DNA from: Vibrio barjaei
Lineage (GTDB): Bacteria > Pseudomonadota > Gammaproteobacteria > Enterobacterales > Vibrionaceae
Assembly (NCBI RefSeq): GCF_001639065.2
Contig: NZ_LQXO02000053.1
Location: 1-64,000 of the forward strand
Length of the DNA stretch: 64,000 bases
Reading direction: 5' to 3'
Shown: positions 53,385-60,364 of the stretch, one piece after another
Position numbering within the stretch: the stretch's first letter is position 1
Layout: each line of letters starts with the position of its first letter
Translations under genes and position numbers: made by a program
Notes under the pieces: model-generated
Databases searched by the model: none
What the model saw: only the letters and a program-made list of their open reading frames with translations
What the model was told of the DNA's origin: nothing

Positions 53385-54647
53385 ATGAGAAATTTGGTTT
53401 TGTTTTTCGAACGGCAAGTTCCTTTATCATATGGAGCAGCGGTGGTCGCCAGTACTGCTGTTGGAGTTGGTATGATGAGTTTACCTATTGTTAGTCTAGG
53501 TATGTGGTTTTTCTTAAGTCTGTTCGTACTACTAACGACGGCAATCTATGTAATTGCCGCTGGCTCTCTTTTACTAGAGGTAAATATGAGGTATCCAACT
53601 GGTACCGGGATACACACTATGGTCCATGATCTATTAGGAACAAGGCACGCTTTATTATGTGATTTTACGATGATATTTAATGGTTTCATATTGCTCTACG
53701 CTTATATAACAGTTGGTACTGAAGCTGTACAGTTTTATGTAAAGCAATTGCTAAGTTTTGAATTAAATCGCTATAGCGCTGGAGTACTTTTTGCTGGTGT
53801 GTTTGGAGCGATATTCTATTCCGCACCTTTGATGATTAGTCGGTTTTTAGGATTATGCGTTTCTGTAATGGCGCTTAGTTTTATCTACATCGCTTATCAT
53901 CTAAGTTCAACTGTGGAGATAGAGTACATTACGTTACCTTCAGTTGAGAATGGCTACTCTTTGAAACTTTTGCCATTTATCCTTGTAGCGCTTCCTTTTT
54001 TTATGGCTGCCATGGGTTTTCAACAGGTTATACCAATGTTGAGAGAGCTTTATAGTAACAAACCTAAAAGAATTATGAAGAGTATTGTTTTAGGGATCGT
54101 TTTTGTATCGTGCATATACGGTATTTGGCTGTTTGTTATAATGGCAAATCAATCCAGAGAAGAAATGATTATTTCCGTAACTTCAGGGAAGGATAACATA
54201 GAGACTGTAGTGAAAACTATCAGCCAAAATGACAGTGTAAAGTCTCTGATGTTTTTCTTTGTGCAAATTGCTGTTCTCACCTCATTTATTGGTGTAGCAA
54301 AGGGATTGTTAGATTATTTAACGGATTTTGCGTCAAATCGATATGGTTTCTCACCTAGATATAGCAAGATATTTGTTTTAATCGTTCCATTGTTGCTGTC
54401 TCTGGCATTTCCGTACGGTTTTCTTGTTGCTATTGGATTCGCAGGTTTAGCGGGAGCAGTGTGGTCAGGGGTGTATCCTGCATTGATGGCGCTGGTAGTT
54501 CGCGAGCGCAGCTCAGAAGCGTTACCAAAGCAGTCGTATCGAGCTTTTGGCGGCAGGATAACGCCTTGGTTTACTTTTGGCTATAGTACGGTGTTAATAG
54601 TAGTTATGCTTCTTGGTTACTTTGAACTCTTACCTAAATTAAGTTAA
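53385..54647 (+). CDS. tnaB: tryptophan/tyrosine permease (TnaB/Mtr family)
   Basis: A 420-aa inner-membrane symporter of the hydroxy/aromatic amino acid permease group with about eleven hydrophobic helices. The first helix GAAVVASTAVGVGMMSLP carries the unwound glycine-rich site of this family, and VNMRYPTGTGIHTM follows. It is 75 bp after tnaA and surely imports tryptophan for it. AT-rich like tnaA. Confidence 0.92.
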   Translation: MRNLVLFFERQVPLSYGAAVVASTAVGVGMMSLPIVSLGMWFFLSLFVLLTTAIYVIAAGSLLLEVNMRYPTGTGIHTMVHDLLGTRHALLCDFTMIFNGFILLYAYITVGTEAVQFYVKQLLSFELNRYSAGVLFAGVFGAIFYSAPLMISRFLGLCVSVMALSFIYIAYHLSSTVEIEYITLPSVENGYSLKLLPFILVALPFFMAAMGFQQVIPMLRELYSNKPKRIMKSIVLGIVFVSCIYGIWLFVIMANQSREEMIISVTSGKDNIETVVKTISQNDSVKSLMFFFVQIAVLTSFIGVAKGLLDYLTDFASNRYGFSPRYSKIFVLIVPLLLSLAFPYGFLVAIGFAGLAGAVWSGVYPALMALVVRERSSEALPKQSYRAFGGRITPWFTFGYSTVLIVVMLLGYFELLPKLS

Positions 54648-54668
54648 GCACTCATAAAAGGCGACTCT

Positions 54669-54800
54669 ATGAAGTCTTTTGACGAACTATTCTTGTTGTT
54701 ATTCACTCATATTCGTCTACTGGTAAGAGTGGTTTTGAGTATAGGGATAGTTAACTTGATAGTAGTAGTGCTGATATTTATTTTTTTTAACTGGTTGTAA
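54669..54800 (+). CDS. 43-aa membrane protein downstream of tnaB
   Basis: A short frame starting 21 bases after the tnaB stop, with AAAAGGCG at good spacing before the ATG. Residues 1-16 include a hydrophobic amphipathic start (ELFLLLF), then about 21-43 form one strong membrane helix (VLSIGIVNLIVVVLIFIFF) ending NWL. Probably co-transcribed with tnaA-tnaB. It is not recognised, and could be a small subunit or modulator of the permease. Confidence 0.6.
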   Translation: MKSFDELFLLLFTHIRLLVRVVLSIGIVNLIVVVLIFIFFNWL

Positions 54801-55117
54801 TTGTAATCTGCCAATGGAACAAAAAGAACCCAACGTTAGTGTGAAAGAAAGAACTTGGGGCTCGAATAATAATTAAGCGATGAAATTATTACTAAATTAC
54901 ATAGCTGTCACAGGCGAGAAAAGCGCTTCGGTTTTGGCCTACTCCATATAGAGGCACCATGACACTCCCCATTAAATGATGGAGATAGGCCTTTTTTATT
55001 TACACTAAATCGTAGGATGTTTTATCAAATCTTAAGGAAAGAAATAAGCCTGCAAAGTATCGATTGATAAACATTATCTTAGTAGTAGTTCTAACATCTA
55101 TTTTTGGAATGTGAGAT
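54801..55117. other. 317-bp intergenic region with a long terminator
   Basis: No gene is seen. It holds the tna terminator (described separately) and AT-rich DNA leading to the ParB-fold gene. The last 30 bases carry no strong ribosome site. Confidence 0.5.
54936..54997 (+). terminator. tna operon terminator
   Basis: GGCCTA (54936-54941) pairs with TAGGCC (54986-54991), and after a one-base bulge CTCCAT (54942-54947) pairs with ATGGAG (54979-54984), around a 31-base loop. Six T bases follow. Confidence 0.7.
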
Positions 55118-55570
55118 ATGAATGCAAAAACACTTAAGTGTGCGTCGAATTTTATTAATGCCTTATCGACTTGTTGCGACGAATTAACAACAAAAGAACG
55201 AATTGTGATTTTTAATCTCCTCTCAGGTTTATCGCAAAAACTTGTTGGGATTCGGCATCCTGTATTAAATGTTAGGTTGGTAGAAGCTAACCTAGTGTTC
55301 AACAACGATTTTGGCGCCGAGAGCATCACTCTTTCGGAGGACTGCGCGCTTAAAAAATCTATCCGTAAAGAAGGGCTTACAATGCCAATTGTTGTAGGAC
55401 AGTGTTCAGGCGAAAATGGCTATACAGTGACTGATGGCGCCCACCGAATGGAAATTATTAAGAGTGAACCGGATATCAGAGAGTCTTTAGCTAACCACAT
55501 CCCTGTTGTGATAATAAACAATATGAAGGACAGTACGGCTCATTCAATCAAAGATCACGCGGTAGGGTAA
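55118..55570 (+). CDS. orphan ParB-N/sulfiredoxin-fold protein
   Basis: A 150-aa protein. The C-terminal two thirds fit a ParB N-terminal (ParBc) fold: LKKSIRKEGLTMPIVVG, then GYTVTDGAHRMEIIK with the DGxHR phosphate-binding box. It is not a chromosomal ParB: it lacks a helix-turn-helix, dimer domain and partner ParA. The N-terminal 50 residues are helical with two adjacent cysteines. Similar single-domain proteins serve as regulators or nucleases in mobile DNA (IbrB, DndB types). A 7-bp repeat follows. Function unknown. Confidence 0.65.
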   Translation: MNAKTLKCASNFINALSTCCDELTTKERIVIFNLLSGLSQKLVGIRHPVLNVRLVEANLVFNNDFGAESITLSEDCALKKSIRKEGLTMPIVVGQCSGENGYTVTDGAHRMEIIKSEPDIRESLANHIPVVIINNMKDSTAHSIKDHAVG

Positions 55571-55611
55571 CGCATTGAAAATAAATACGATTATCAAGAC
55601 TTAACTAAAAG

Positions 55612-55653
55612 TAAAAAGTAAAAAGTAAAAAGTAAAAAGTAAAAAGTAAAAAG
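55612..55653 (+). repeat. tandem repeat, 6 copies of TAAAAAG
   Basis: Six perfect copies of the heptamer TAAAAAG run from 55612 to 55653, preceded by one shortened copy (TAAAAG at 55606). The array starts 42 bp after the ParB-fold gene stop and is not inside a reading frame. The unit length is not a multiple of three. Confidence 0.97.
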
Positions 55654-55680
55654 TAATGATGAGTGATGGTCAGCTACCTG

Positions 55681-55715
55681 AGGCAGAGCAAGTTATCGGC
55701 TTACTCTGCCTTTTG
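55681..55715. terminator. hairpin between the repeat and the antiporter gene
   Basis: An 8-bp stem (55681-55688 with 55704-55711, AGGCAGAG/CTCTGCCT), extended by AAG/CTT past a mismatch, with T bases after it. It could end both the ParB-fold transcript and the convergent antiporter. Confidence 0.65.
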
Positions 55716-55750
55716 TGTTGCTATGGTGAGCGGTGAATTAGATTCTGCTG

Positions 55751-56947
55751 TTATTCTGAATCCACTTTTTTAAGTCCAAGCCTTGTGGCGAGTACTTCTA
55801 TAGCACCTCCTTGCACGAATACAGAAATGACAACAATAAAGAACACCATATGAACCATAGTAACCGCGTTTTCAACTCCTGCGGCTGCAGGAATTAGGGC
55901 AAATACGATAGGGGTTGCTCCTTTCAGTCCGATAGAAGATATAAATAAACGCTTTTGCCAACTGGCTTTTCTAAACGGTAGGTAACATAGCTGTACTGCT
56001 ATCGGTCTTGCGACAAGAATTAACAAGAAAGCAGGCAACAAGGATTGCCAGAACACTTTGAATAGTTCTTGAGGGAAGATCTGTAACCCTAAAGCAACAA
56101 AGAGTATTGCTTGAGCTAACCACGAAAGACTATTAAAAAAGTGGCGACTGACTTCCATACCTCGTTTTACACCGTTGCCAATTACCACACCAACGACATA
56201 GGAAGCGAGTAGGATATTGCCGCCAAGTAAATCACCTCCGTACATCGCTAACACTGCAGAAGCAAGAATGAAAACCGGGATTAGTCCATATTCTTCAAGC
56301 TTGATATTGTTTAATAGATGAGTACAAAGTTTGCCGACAAAAATAGCAATAGCTAGCGCGACGAATATCTGAAGGAATAATTCAAGACCAATACTCGCTA
56401 ACGAAGGGACAGTATCTGGGGTTAGGGCAAGGCTAGTAAGTAGTACGACTAAGATCAAAGCCACGGGATCGTTGGTTGCAGACTCAAATTCTAAGATCGT
56501 GTCAGTGTCTTCTTTGAGTTTTAGTTTTTTAGACTCAAGGATAGAGAAAACGGCAGCTGCGTCGGTGGATGATACTATTGCACCGAATAACAAACATTGA
56601 ACCGGCGGAAGAGCAAATATGATATAGATGATACCCGCAAAGGCGACAGTGGAAAACACCACTCCAAGAGACGAAAGAACGCCGCCTTCTTTGTAAGCCA
56701 CTTTAATACTTTGGGTGGAAGTGCTCAACCCTCCTACAAAGACAATAATGTTTAGCGCAATCGCTCCGATTGCAGAGGTCAGTGTAAAATTGTCATAGAC
56801 GAACCCAAACTCGCCGTTGCCTATGACGAGACCTACCGCCATAAAGATTAAAAGAGAAGGTAAGCCAAGAGTACGAGAAGGGTGATGTAACAGAATGCCT
56901 ACGCAAATTAGCGCCGCAAAACCTACGAGTCCAAACTCAAAGTTCAT
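55751..56947 (-). CDS. NhaP2/CvrA-type cation:proton antiporter, short form
   Basis: Inner-membrane CPA1 antiporter of 398 aa with about twelve helices. Family markers are the SSTDAAAVFS stretch, FESATNDPVAL with the ion-binding ND pair, and ISSIGLKGATP. Vibrio NhaP2 proteins are about 580 aa with cytoplasmic TrkA-C-type regulatory domains; this one stops right after the membrane domain. The stop is clean and followed by ordinary intergenic DNA, so it looks like a naturally short form. It probably exchanges Na+ or K+ for H+. Confidence 0.85.
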   Translation of the reverse strand: MNFEFGLVGFAALICVGILLHHPSRTLGLPSLLIFMAVGLVIGNGEFGFVYDNFTLTSAIGAIALNIIVFVGGLSTSTQSIKVAYKEGGVLSSLGVVFSTVAFAGIIYIIFALPPVQCLLFGAIVSSTDAAAVFSILESKKLKLKEDTDTILEFESATNDPVALILVVLLTSLALTPDTVPSLASIGLELFLQIFVALAIAIFVGKLCTHLLNNIKLEEYGLIPVFILASAVLAMYGGDLLGGNILLASYVVGVVIGNGVKRGMEVSRHFFNSLSWLAQAILFVALGLQIFPQELFKVFWQSLLPAFLLILVARPIAVQLCYLPFRKASWQKRLFISSIGLKGATPIVFALIPAAAGVENAVTMVHMVFFIVVISVFVQGGAIEVLATRLGLKKVDSE

Positions 56948-57131
56948 GAATGTCCTATTATCTTTGTTGTTTCAAATGACATAAATCAAAGACCAAAATG
57001 GAAAATGATTCGTAAACTCTATGTTTCTATTTGTTTAGATTATAGTACCTTATTAGCGATAGAGCTTTAACTTAGACGCAAAAATTTTGTAAGTATTTTA
57101 GTTGCTTACCTAACTAGAGTGAAACAGAAAA

Positions 57132-57482
57132 ATGGGATTAAAGAGAGGAAATATTTTTGGTGAAATTCCAAAAGATTTAACCAATGAAGTATTTGAAGAC
57201 ATCATTACTTCTGAGAGAGTGAGAATTGAACGTATCGTTTCAGATGGACATTTTACACCAATTGGTGATTGGTATGATCAAGCCGAAAATGAATGGGTGA
57301 CTGTTTTGAAAGGAGAGGGTGTTATTGAGTACCTTGACGGTACGGTTGTCACGTTAGGTGTTGGTGATCACATTAAAATCCCAGCACATGAAAAGCATCG
57401 AGTGAAGTCTACCTCAGAGTCCTCATTAACGATTTGGTTGGCGGTGTTTTATCCAAAGGATGAGAGTGAGCAGAAACACTGA
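57132..57482 (+). CDS. cupin-domain protein
   Basis: A 116-aa single cupin barrel. Motif 1 is loosely kept (NEWVTVLKGEGVIEY, without the usual HxH) and motif 2 is VGDHIKIPAHEKHRV with the metal His pair. With few metal ligands in motif 1, metal binding is uncertain. It ends 2 bases before the convergent gene. Function unknown: sugar or small-molecule isomerase, or sensor. Confidence 0.82.
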   Translation: MGLKRGNIFGEIPKDLTNEVFEDIITSERVRIERIVSDGHFTPIGDWYDQAENEWVTVLKGEGVIEYLDGTVVTLGVGDHIKIPAHEKHRVKSTSESSLTIWLAVFYPKDESEQKH

Positions 57483-57484
57483 GT

Positions 57485-58099
57485 TTAAAACCCAGTGGAG
57501 TATTTGGCCTCAAGGTCTGCGATTCTCTGCCTAGTTTCTTTCAACTGTTGGTTTAGTTTTACCAGTTCTGCTTTATCTTCTGGGGTCATTTCCATTCTTA
57601 CACTGCCAACACCGCAAGCGGATCGCGTTGCTTTACTGAATTTTGAAAAGCCGTATAACGGAACAGAGTATTCTACAAACTGACTTTGCTCAACATTGGA
57701 GACTCTTATATCAATAACTCTCCCTTTACGGCTTTGCAAAATCAATTGGTTAATCATTGATATATTAGACTTATCCGCCCTAACAAAACCTGACTTTTGC
57801 GAGTTAGAAAAGAGTTTCCCTTCTAAGTGTATTGGGTCGTTTCCATCTACTTTAAACACGACGTCAATAGGTGCATTGAAGTTTTCTAGTTCAGTAGCGA
57901 AACCAAGGGTAAGCAACAACTTTGAACGACTATCACAGCGAATTCCATAGGACGTAAATTCCTCACCAATGATATTTCCAAACCCCCATGTGCGATGTGT
58001 CTCTACACCATCAAATTTATCTACCTTGTGTTCTTTGAACCAATTGGCACTGACAGATGCTGGAATCAACAAGGCTAATAAGAGAATGAGAGTCCTCAT
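57485..58099 (-). CDS. secreted protein, TagO/VasI-like shape
   Basis: A 204-aa exported protein. The signal peptide is residues 1-18 (TLILLLALLIPASVSA). The start at 58099 has AGGAG 6 bases before it; the longer frame lacks this. The mature part is a beta-rich domain with a Cys pair (IRCDSR, SACGVG) and KATRSACG near the end of the domain, the layout of VasI/TagO-type and IalB-like periplasmic proteins, then a C-terminal coiled coil (KAELVKLNQQLKETRQRIADLEAK). No T6SS genes are in the window, so the assignment is a shape match only. Confidence 0.6.
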   Translation of the reverse strand: MRTLILLLALLIPASVSANWFKEHKVDKFDGVETHRTWGFGNIIGEEFTSYGIRCDSRSKLLLTLGFATELENFNAPIDVVFKVDGNDPIHLEGKLFSNSQKSGFVRADKSNISMINQLILQSRKGRVIDIRVSNVEQSQFVEYSVPLYGFSKFSKATRSACGVGSVRMEMTPEDKAELVKLNQQLKETRQRIADLEAKYSTGF

Positions 58100-58189
58100 T
58101 GTTTTCTCCTTGATCGTTTTTATTGCTATTTGGTTGAACATCTTTAAGATTAGCCACCTTAAAAGAACCTGACTAGTCCCAAGAATAAG

Positions 58190-58405
58190 ATGTTAGATAA
58201 AGAAAATTTAGTAAAGCTCGCTAGGGTTCAAATGCCGTTCGGTAAGTACGCGGGTAGGGTGTTGATTGATTTGCCTGAAGAGTACTTATTGTGGTTTGAC
58301 AAAAAAGGTTGGCCTAATGGTGAGTTGGGGGAGTTGCTTAAGCTGTGCTTGGCGCTGAAAATTGAAGGACTGGACAGTGTCGTCAAGCCATTAAAGCGAA
58401 TGTAG
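58190..58405 (+). CDS. DUF3820 family protein
   Basis: A 71-aa cytoplasmic protein. The DUF3820 signature is complete: MPFGKYAGRVLIDLPEEYLLWF, followed by KKGWPNGELGELLKL. Some members have been called quorum-sensing-regulated virulence factors; the biochemical role is unknown. Confidence 0.88.
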   Translation: MLDKENLVKLARVQMPFGKYAGRVLIDLPEEYLLWFDKKGWPNGELGELLKLCLALKIEGLDSVVKPLKRM

Positions 58406-58410
58406 TAAAA

Positions 58411-58434
58411 AGCGACGCTTACGTGCGTCGCTTG
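58411..58434. terminator. hairpin after the DUF3820 gene
   Basis: A perfect 8-bp stem (58411-58418 with 58425-58432, AGCGACGC/GCGTCGCT) with a 6-base loop; an A-run upstream serves the convergent gene, with a poor T run for the plus strand. Confidence 0.65.
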
Positions 58435-58444
58435 GTTGTATTCG

Positions 58445-59092
58445 TTAACCTGATAGGGACTCCCATTGAGTTGGGTGGAGAGCCTGAGGTTTTATTTGTA
58501 CCCTACCATCTCTAGCCCTACAAATGCCTTGATTCACATCCCAAGCTCCTTCGCGAATGTATTTGTGTACGCCTTGTGTGCCCTGTTTATAATACGAATC
58601 TAGTTTTCCTCTGTATCCGTAATAGGTACATTTGTCATATCCCCATCCATACATGTAATCCGCCAGAGCTTGGGCGAAGCTTCGTTTGCCGTTGAGCCAT
58701 GAGCCACTATTGCAGTTATAGCACTTTATCTTTCCTCTAAAGGATTTGGGTAAACCGTTTTCTCTCAATCTATCAACAACGAATCGGTGTCCTAGTTCCT
58801 TACCACCTTTTGAGGTTTTGATAAACTCGCTTCCAGGTTCGCCGTGTCCTCGAATATAGATTTGGTCATCGTTAGAAATGGTTTTTAATTCGTTTATCAC
58901 GGTTTTTGGTTCATACCAAATTTGGATTGCTTCTTTATTTTTGGTATTTAACAGATATTCAATCCATTGATGGTTTTTTCGATGCCCTGCATAAGTCGAT
59001 AAATTGCCTTTGTCGTTAAGTTGATCGCCGTACTCAATGTAAGACAGCAGATCCGTTGTTGGTGTAGGCATATATAAGATTATCTTTGCCAT
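58445..59092 (-). CDS. caspase-fold (clan CD) cysteine peptidase candidate
   Basis: A 215-aa protein without a signal peptide. A caspase-like order of motifs is visible: strand QIYIRGHGEPGS with candidate catalytic His83, then a helix and GLPKSFRGKIKCYNCNSGS with candidate Cys127 (Cys124 is also possible). This H-G / C-x-S-G pairing is the clan CD theme seen in C80, gingipain and CHAT peptidases. The C-terminal 60 residues are rich in Tyr/Trp/Lys and unassigned. It is AT-rich and isolated, so it could be a secreted effector or a stress peptidase. No family name is certain. Confidence 0.55.
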   Translation of the reverse strand: MAKIILYMPTPTTDLLSYIEYGDQLNDKGNLSTYAGHRKNHQWIEYLLNTKNKEAIQIWYEPKTVINELKTISNDDQIYIRGHGEPGSEFIKTSKGGKELGHRFVVDRLRENGLPKSFRGKIKCYNCNSGSWLNGKRSFAQALADYMYGWGYDKCTYYGYRGKLDSYYKQGTQGVHKYIREGAWDVNQGICRARDGRVQIKPQALHPTQWESLSG

Positions 59093-59325
59093 TGAAATTC
59101 CTTTTCATTTATCCATTAAAAACATGTGGTTATATGAATTGCTCCATCATATATAGCCTAGTAAATAGATGAGGTTCGTAAGGTTTATCAGTAGAAAATG
59201 GGATCTTTAGCCCAAAACTTCTTGTTGTGCATGTAACGATAAGGTTGTTGATAAGTATTTAAACTGAGAATAACGCCGCTTTTTTACAACATTTTCTGCA
59301 GAGATTGTAAGAAATACTATTCTTA

Positions 59326-60315
59326 ATGAATAACTTAGTGTCGTATAAGGTTTTTACTATGGTTCCGGTTCTTTACATGCAGCTTGGCGATGTGATATGG
59401 AAAATTTCCGCTGACGGTTCGTGGCAAAGAGTAGCTGATGATGAGGAATTATTAGATGGAGTTCAGCTTGTTAGACAACAGGTTCAGGAATTAGGAGAAG
59501 ATGTGCAGTTATCTGACAATCAGATTACTGCGATAGAACGTGAGCTTTCTCAAACCTTAGATAACCTTTCTAATAACATCGTTAATTCACAAGGGACCGT
59601 AGATACGATTTCATCCAGCTCTAGTGACAGCGGTGGTTTTGTCATTGCATTGAAAGCAACACTGGATGAAACCATTGCCCGAGCGGGGTTTGATACTAGA
59701 CCTGGACTATTCGATACACAAGAATCTAGGCCGGAAACGACAATGCTCGACATTCTATCTGACCAAGCACAGTTAACGGTTGAGATTCTAGATGGCGGTG
59801 ATGGTTATGAAAACCAATTTGAAGTGCCTGATGTCACTATCGTCGGTACAGCTACTGATGTGCGAGATGGTCGCGTTGTTCAGATTACCATTACCGATCA
59901 AGATGCCAACACAATCCAAGTTCAGGCAACTACTCAGGATGGACAATATTCTGTTTCAGGCGTGGTGCTAACCGAGTTAGTCGAAGGTCCGTTAGTGGTC
60001 ACAGCCGTTGTTTATGATAACGTTGGAAATAGTATTTCTGCCAATGACGGCACCATCAAAGATACCTTGGCAAGTATTACTGTGGAAGCTGACGGATTCG
60101 GCGACGACTACTTGAACGCTCAAGAAGTCGGGTCGAGTATATATCTAGGAACGGTCACTAATGTTGAATCGGGCCAACCCATTAATTGGGTGATAACCGA
60201 TGAGCAAGGCAATACGCTTTCTGGGACCTCTGCTGTTGATGCTGTTGGTGTATGGGATGTAAATCGAATTAGACTAAGGCTAGATGAACCCATGATTGAA
60301 GGCGGATATAAATGA
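59326..60315 (+). CDS. shortened N-terminus of a large retention-module adhesin
   Basis: A 329-aa protein. It opens like the N-terminal retention module of giant type I-secreted RTX adhesins (LGDVIWKISADGSWQRVADDEEL), then a Ser/Asp-rich hinge (SSSSSDSGGF) and two Ig-like/cadherin-type repeats (VTIVGTATDVRDGRVVQITIT, split by turns; VGSSIYLGTVTNVESGQP). Such adhesins run to thousands of residues with a C-terminal secretion signal. This one stops at EGGYK after two partial repeats, with a strong hairpin overlapping the stop, so the rest has probably been lost. No TolC/LapBCE-type exporter is near. Confidence 0.7.
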   Translation: MNNLVSYKVFTMVPVLYMQLGDVIWKISADGSWQRVADDEELLDGVQLVRQQVQELGEDVQLSDNQITAIERELSQTLDNLSNNIVNSQGTVDTISSSSSDSGGFVIALKATLDETIARAGFDTRPGLFDTQESRPETTMLDILSDQAQLTVEILDGGDGYENQFEVPDVTIVGTATDVRDGRVVQITITDQDANTIQVQATTQDGQYSVSGVVLTELVEGPLVVTAVVYDNVGNSISANDGTIKDTLASITVEADGFGDDYLNAQEVGSSIYLGTVTNVESGQPINWVITDEQGNTLSGTSAVDAVGVWDVNRIRLRLDEPMIEGGYK

Positions 60316-60347
60316 GTTCTTAGGCGTTTTAGCCTAAGAACTCTTGA
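60314..60347. terminator. hairpin overlapping the adhesin stop codon
   Basis: A perfect 12-bp stem (60314-60325 with 60332-60343, GAGTTCTTAGGC/GCCTAAGAACTC) with a 6-base loop. It includes two bases of the TGA stop and lies between two convergent genes. It has only a short T run. Confidence 0.7.
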
Positions 60348-60364
60348 TTGAATGTCTCTAGCTG

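Noticed and set aside
55606..55653. CRISPR-like array
   Set aside because: The repeats are contiguous 7-mers with no spacers; it is a simple sequence repeat. No cas genes are in the window.
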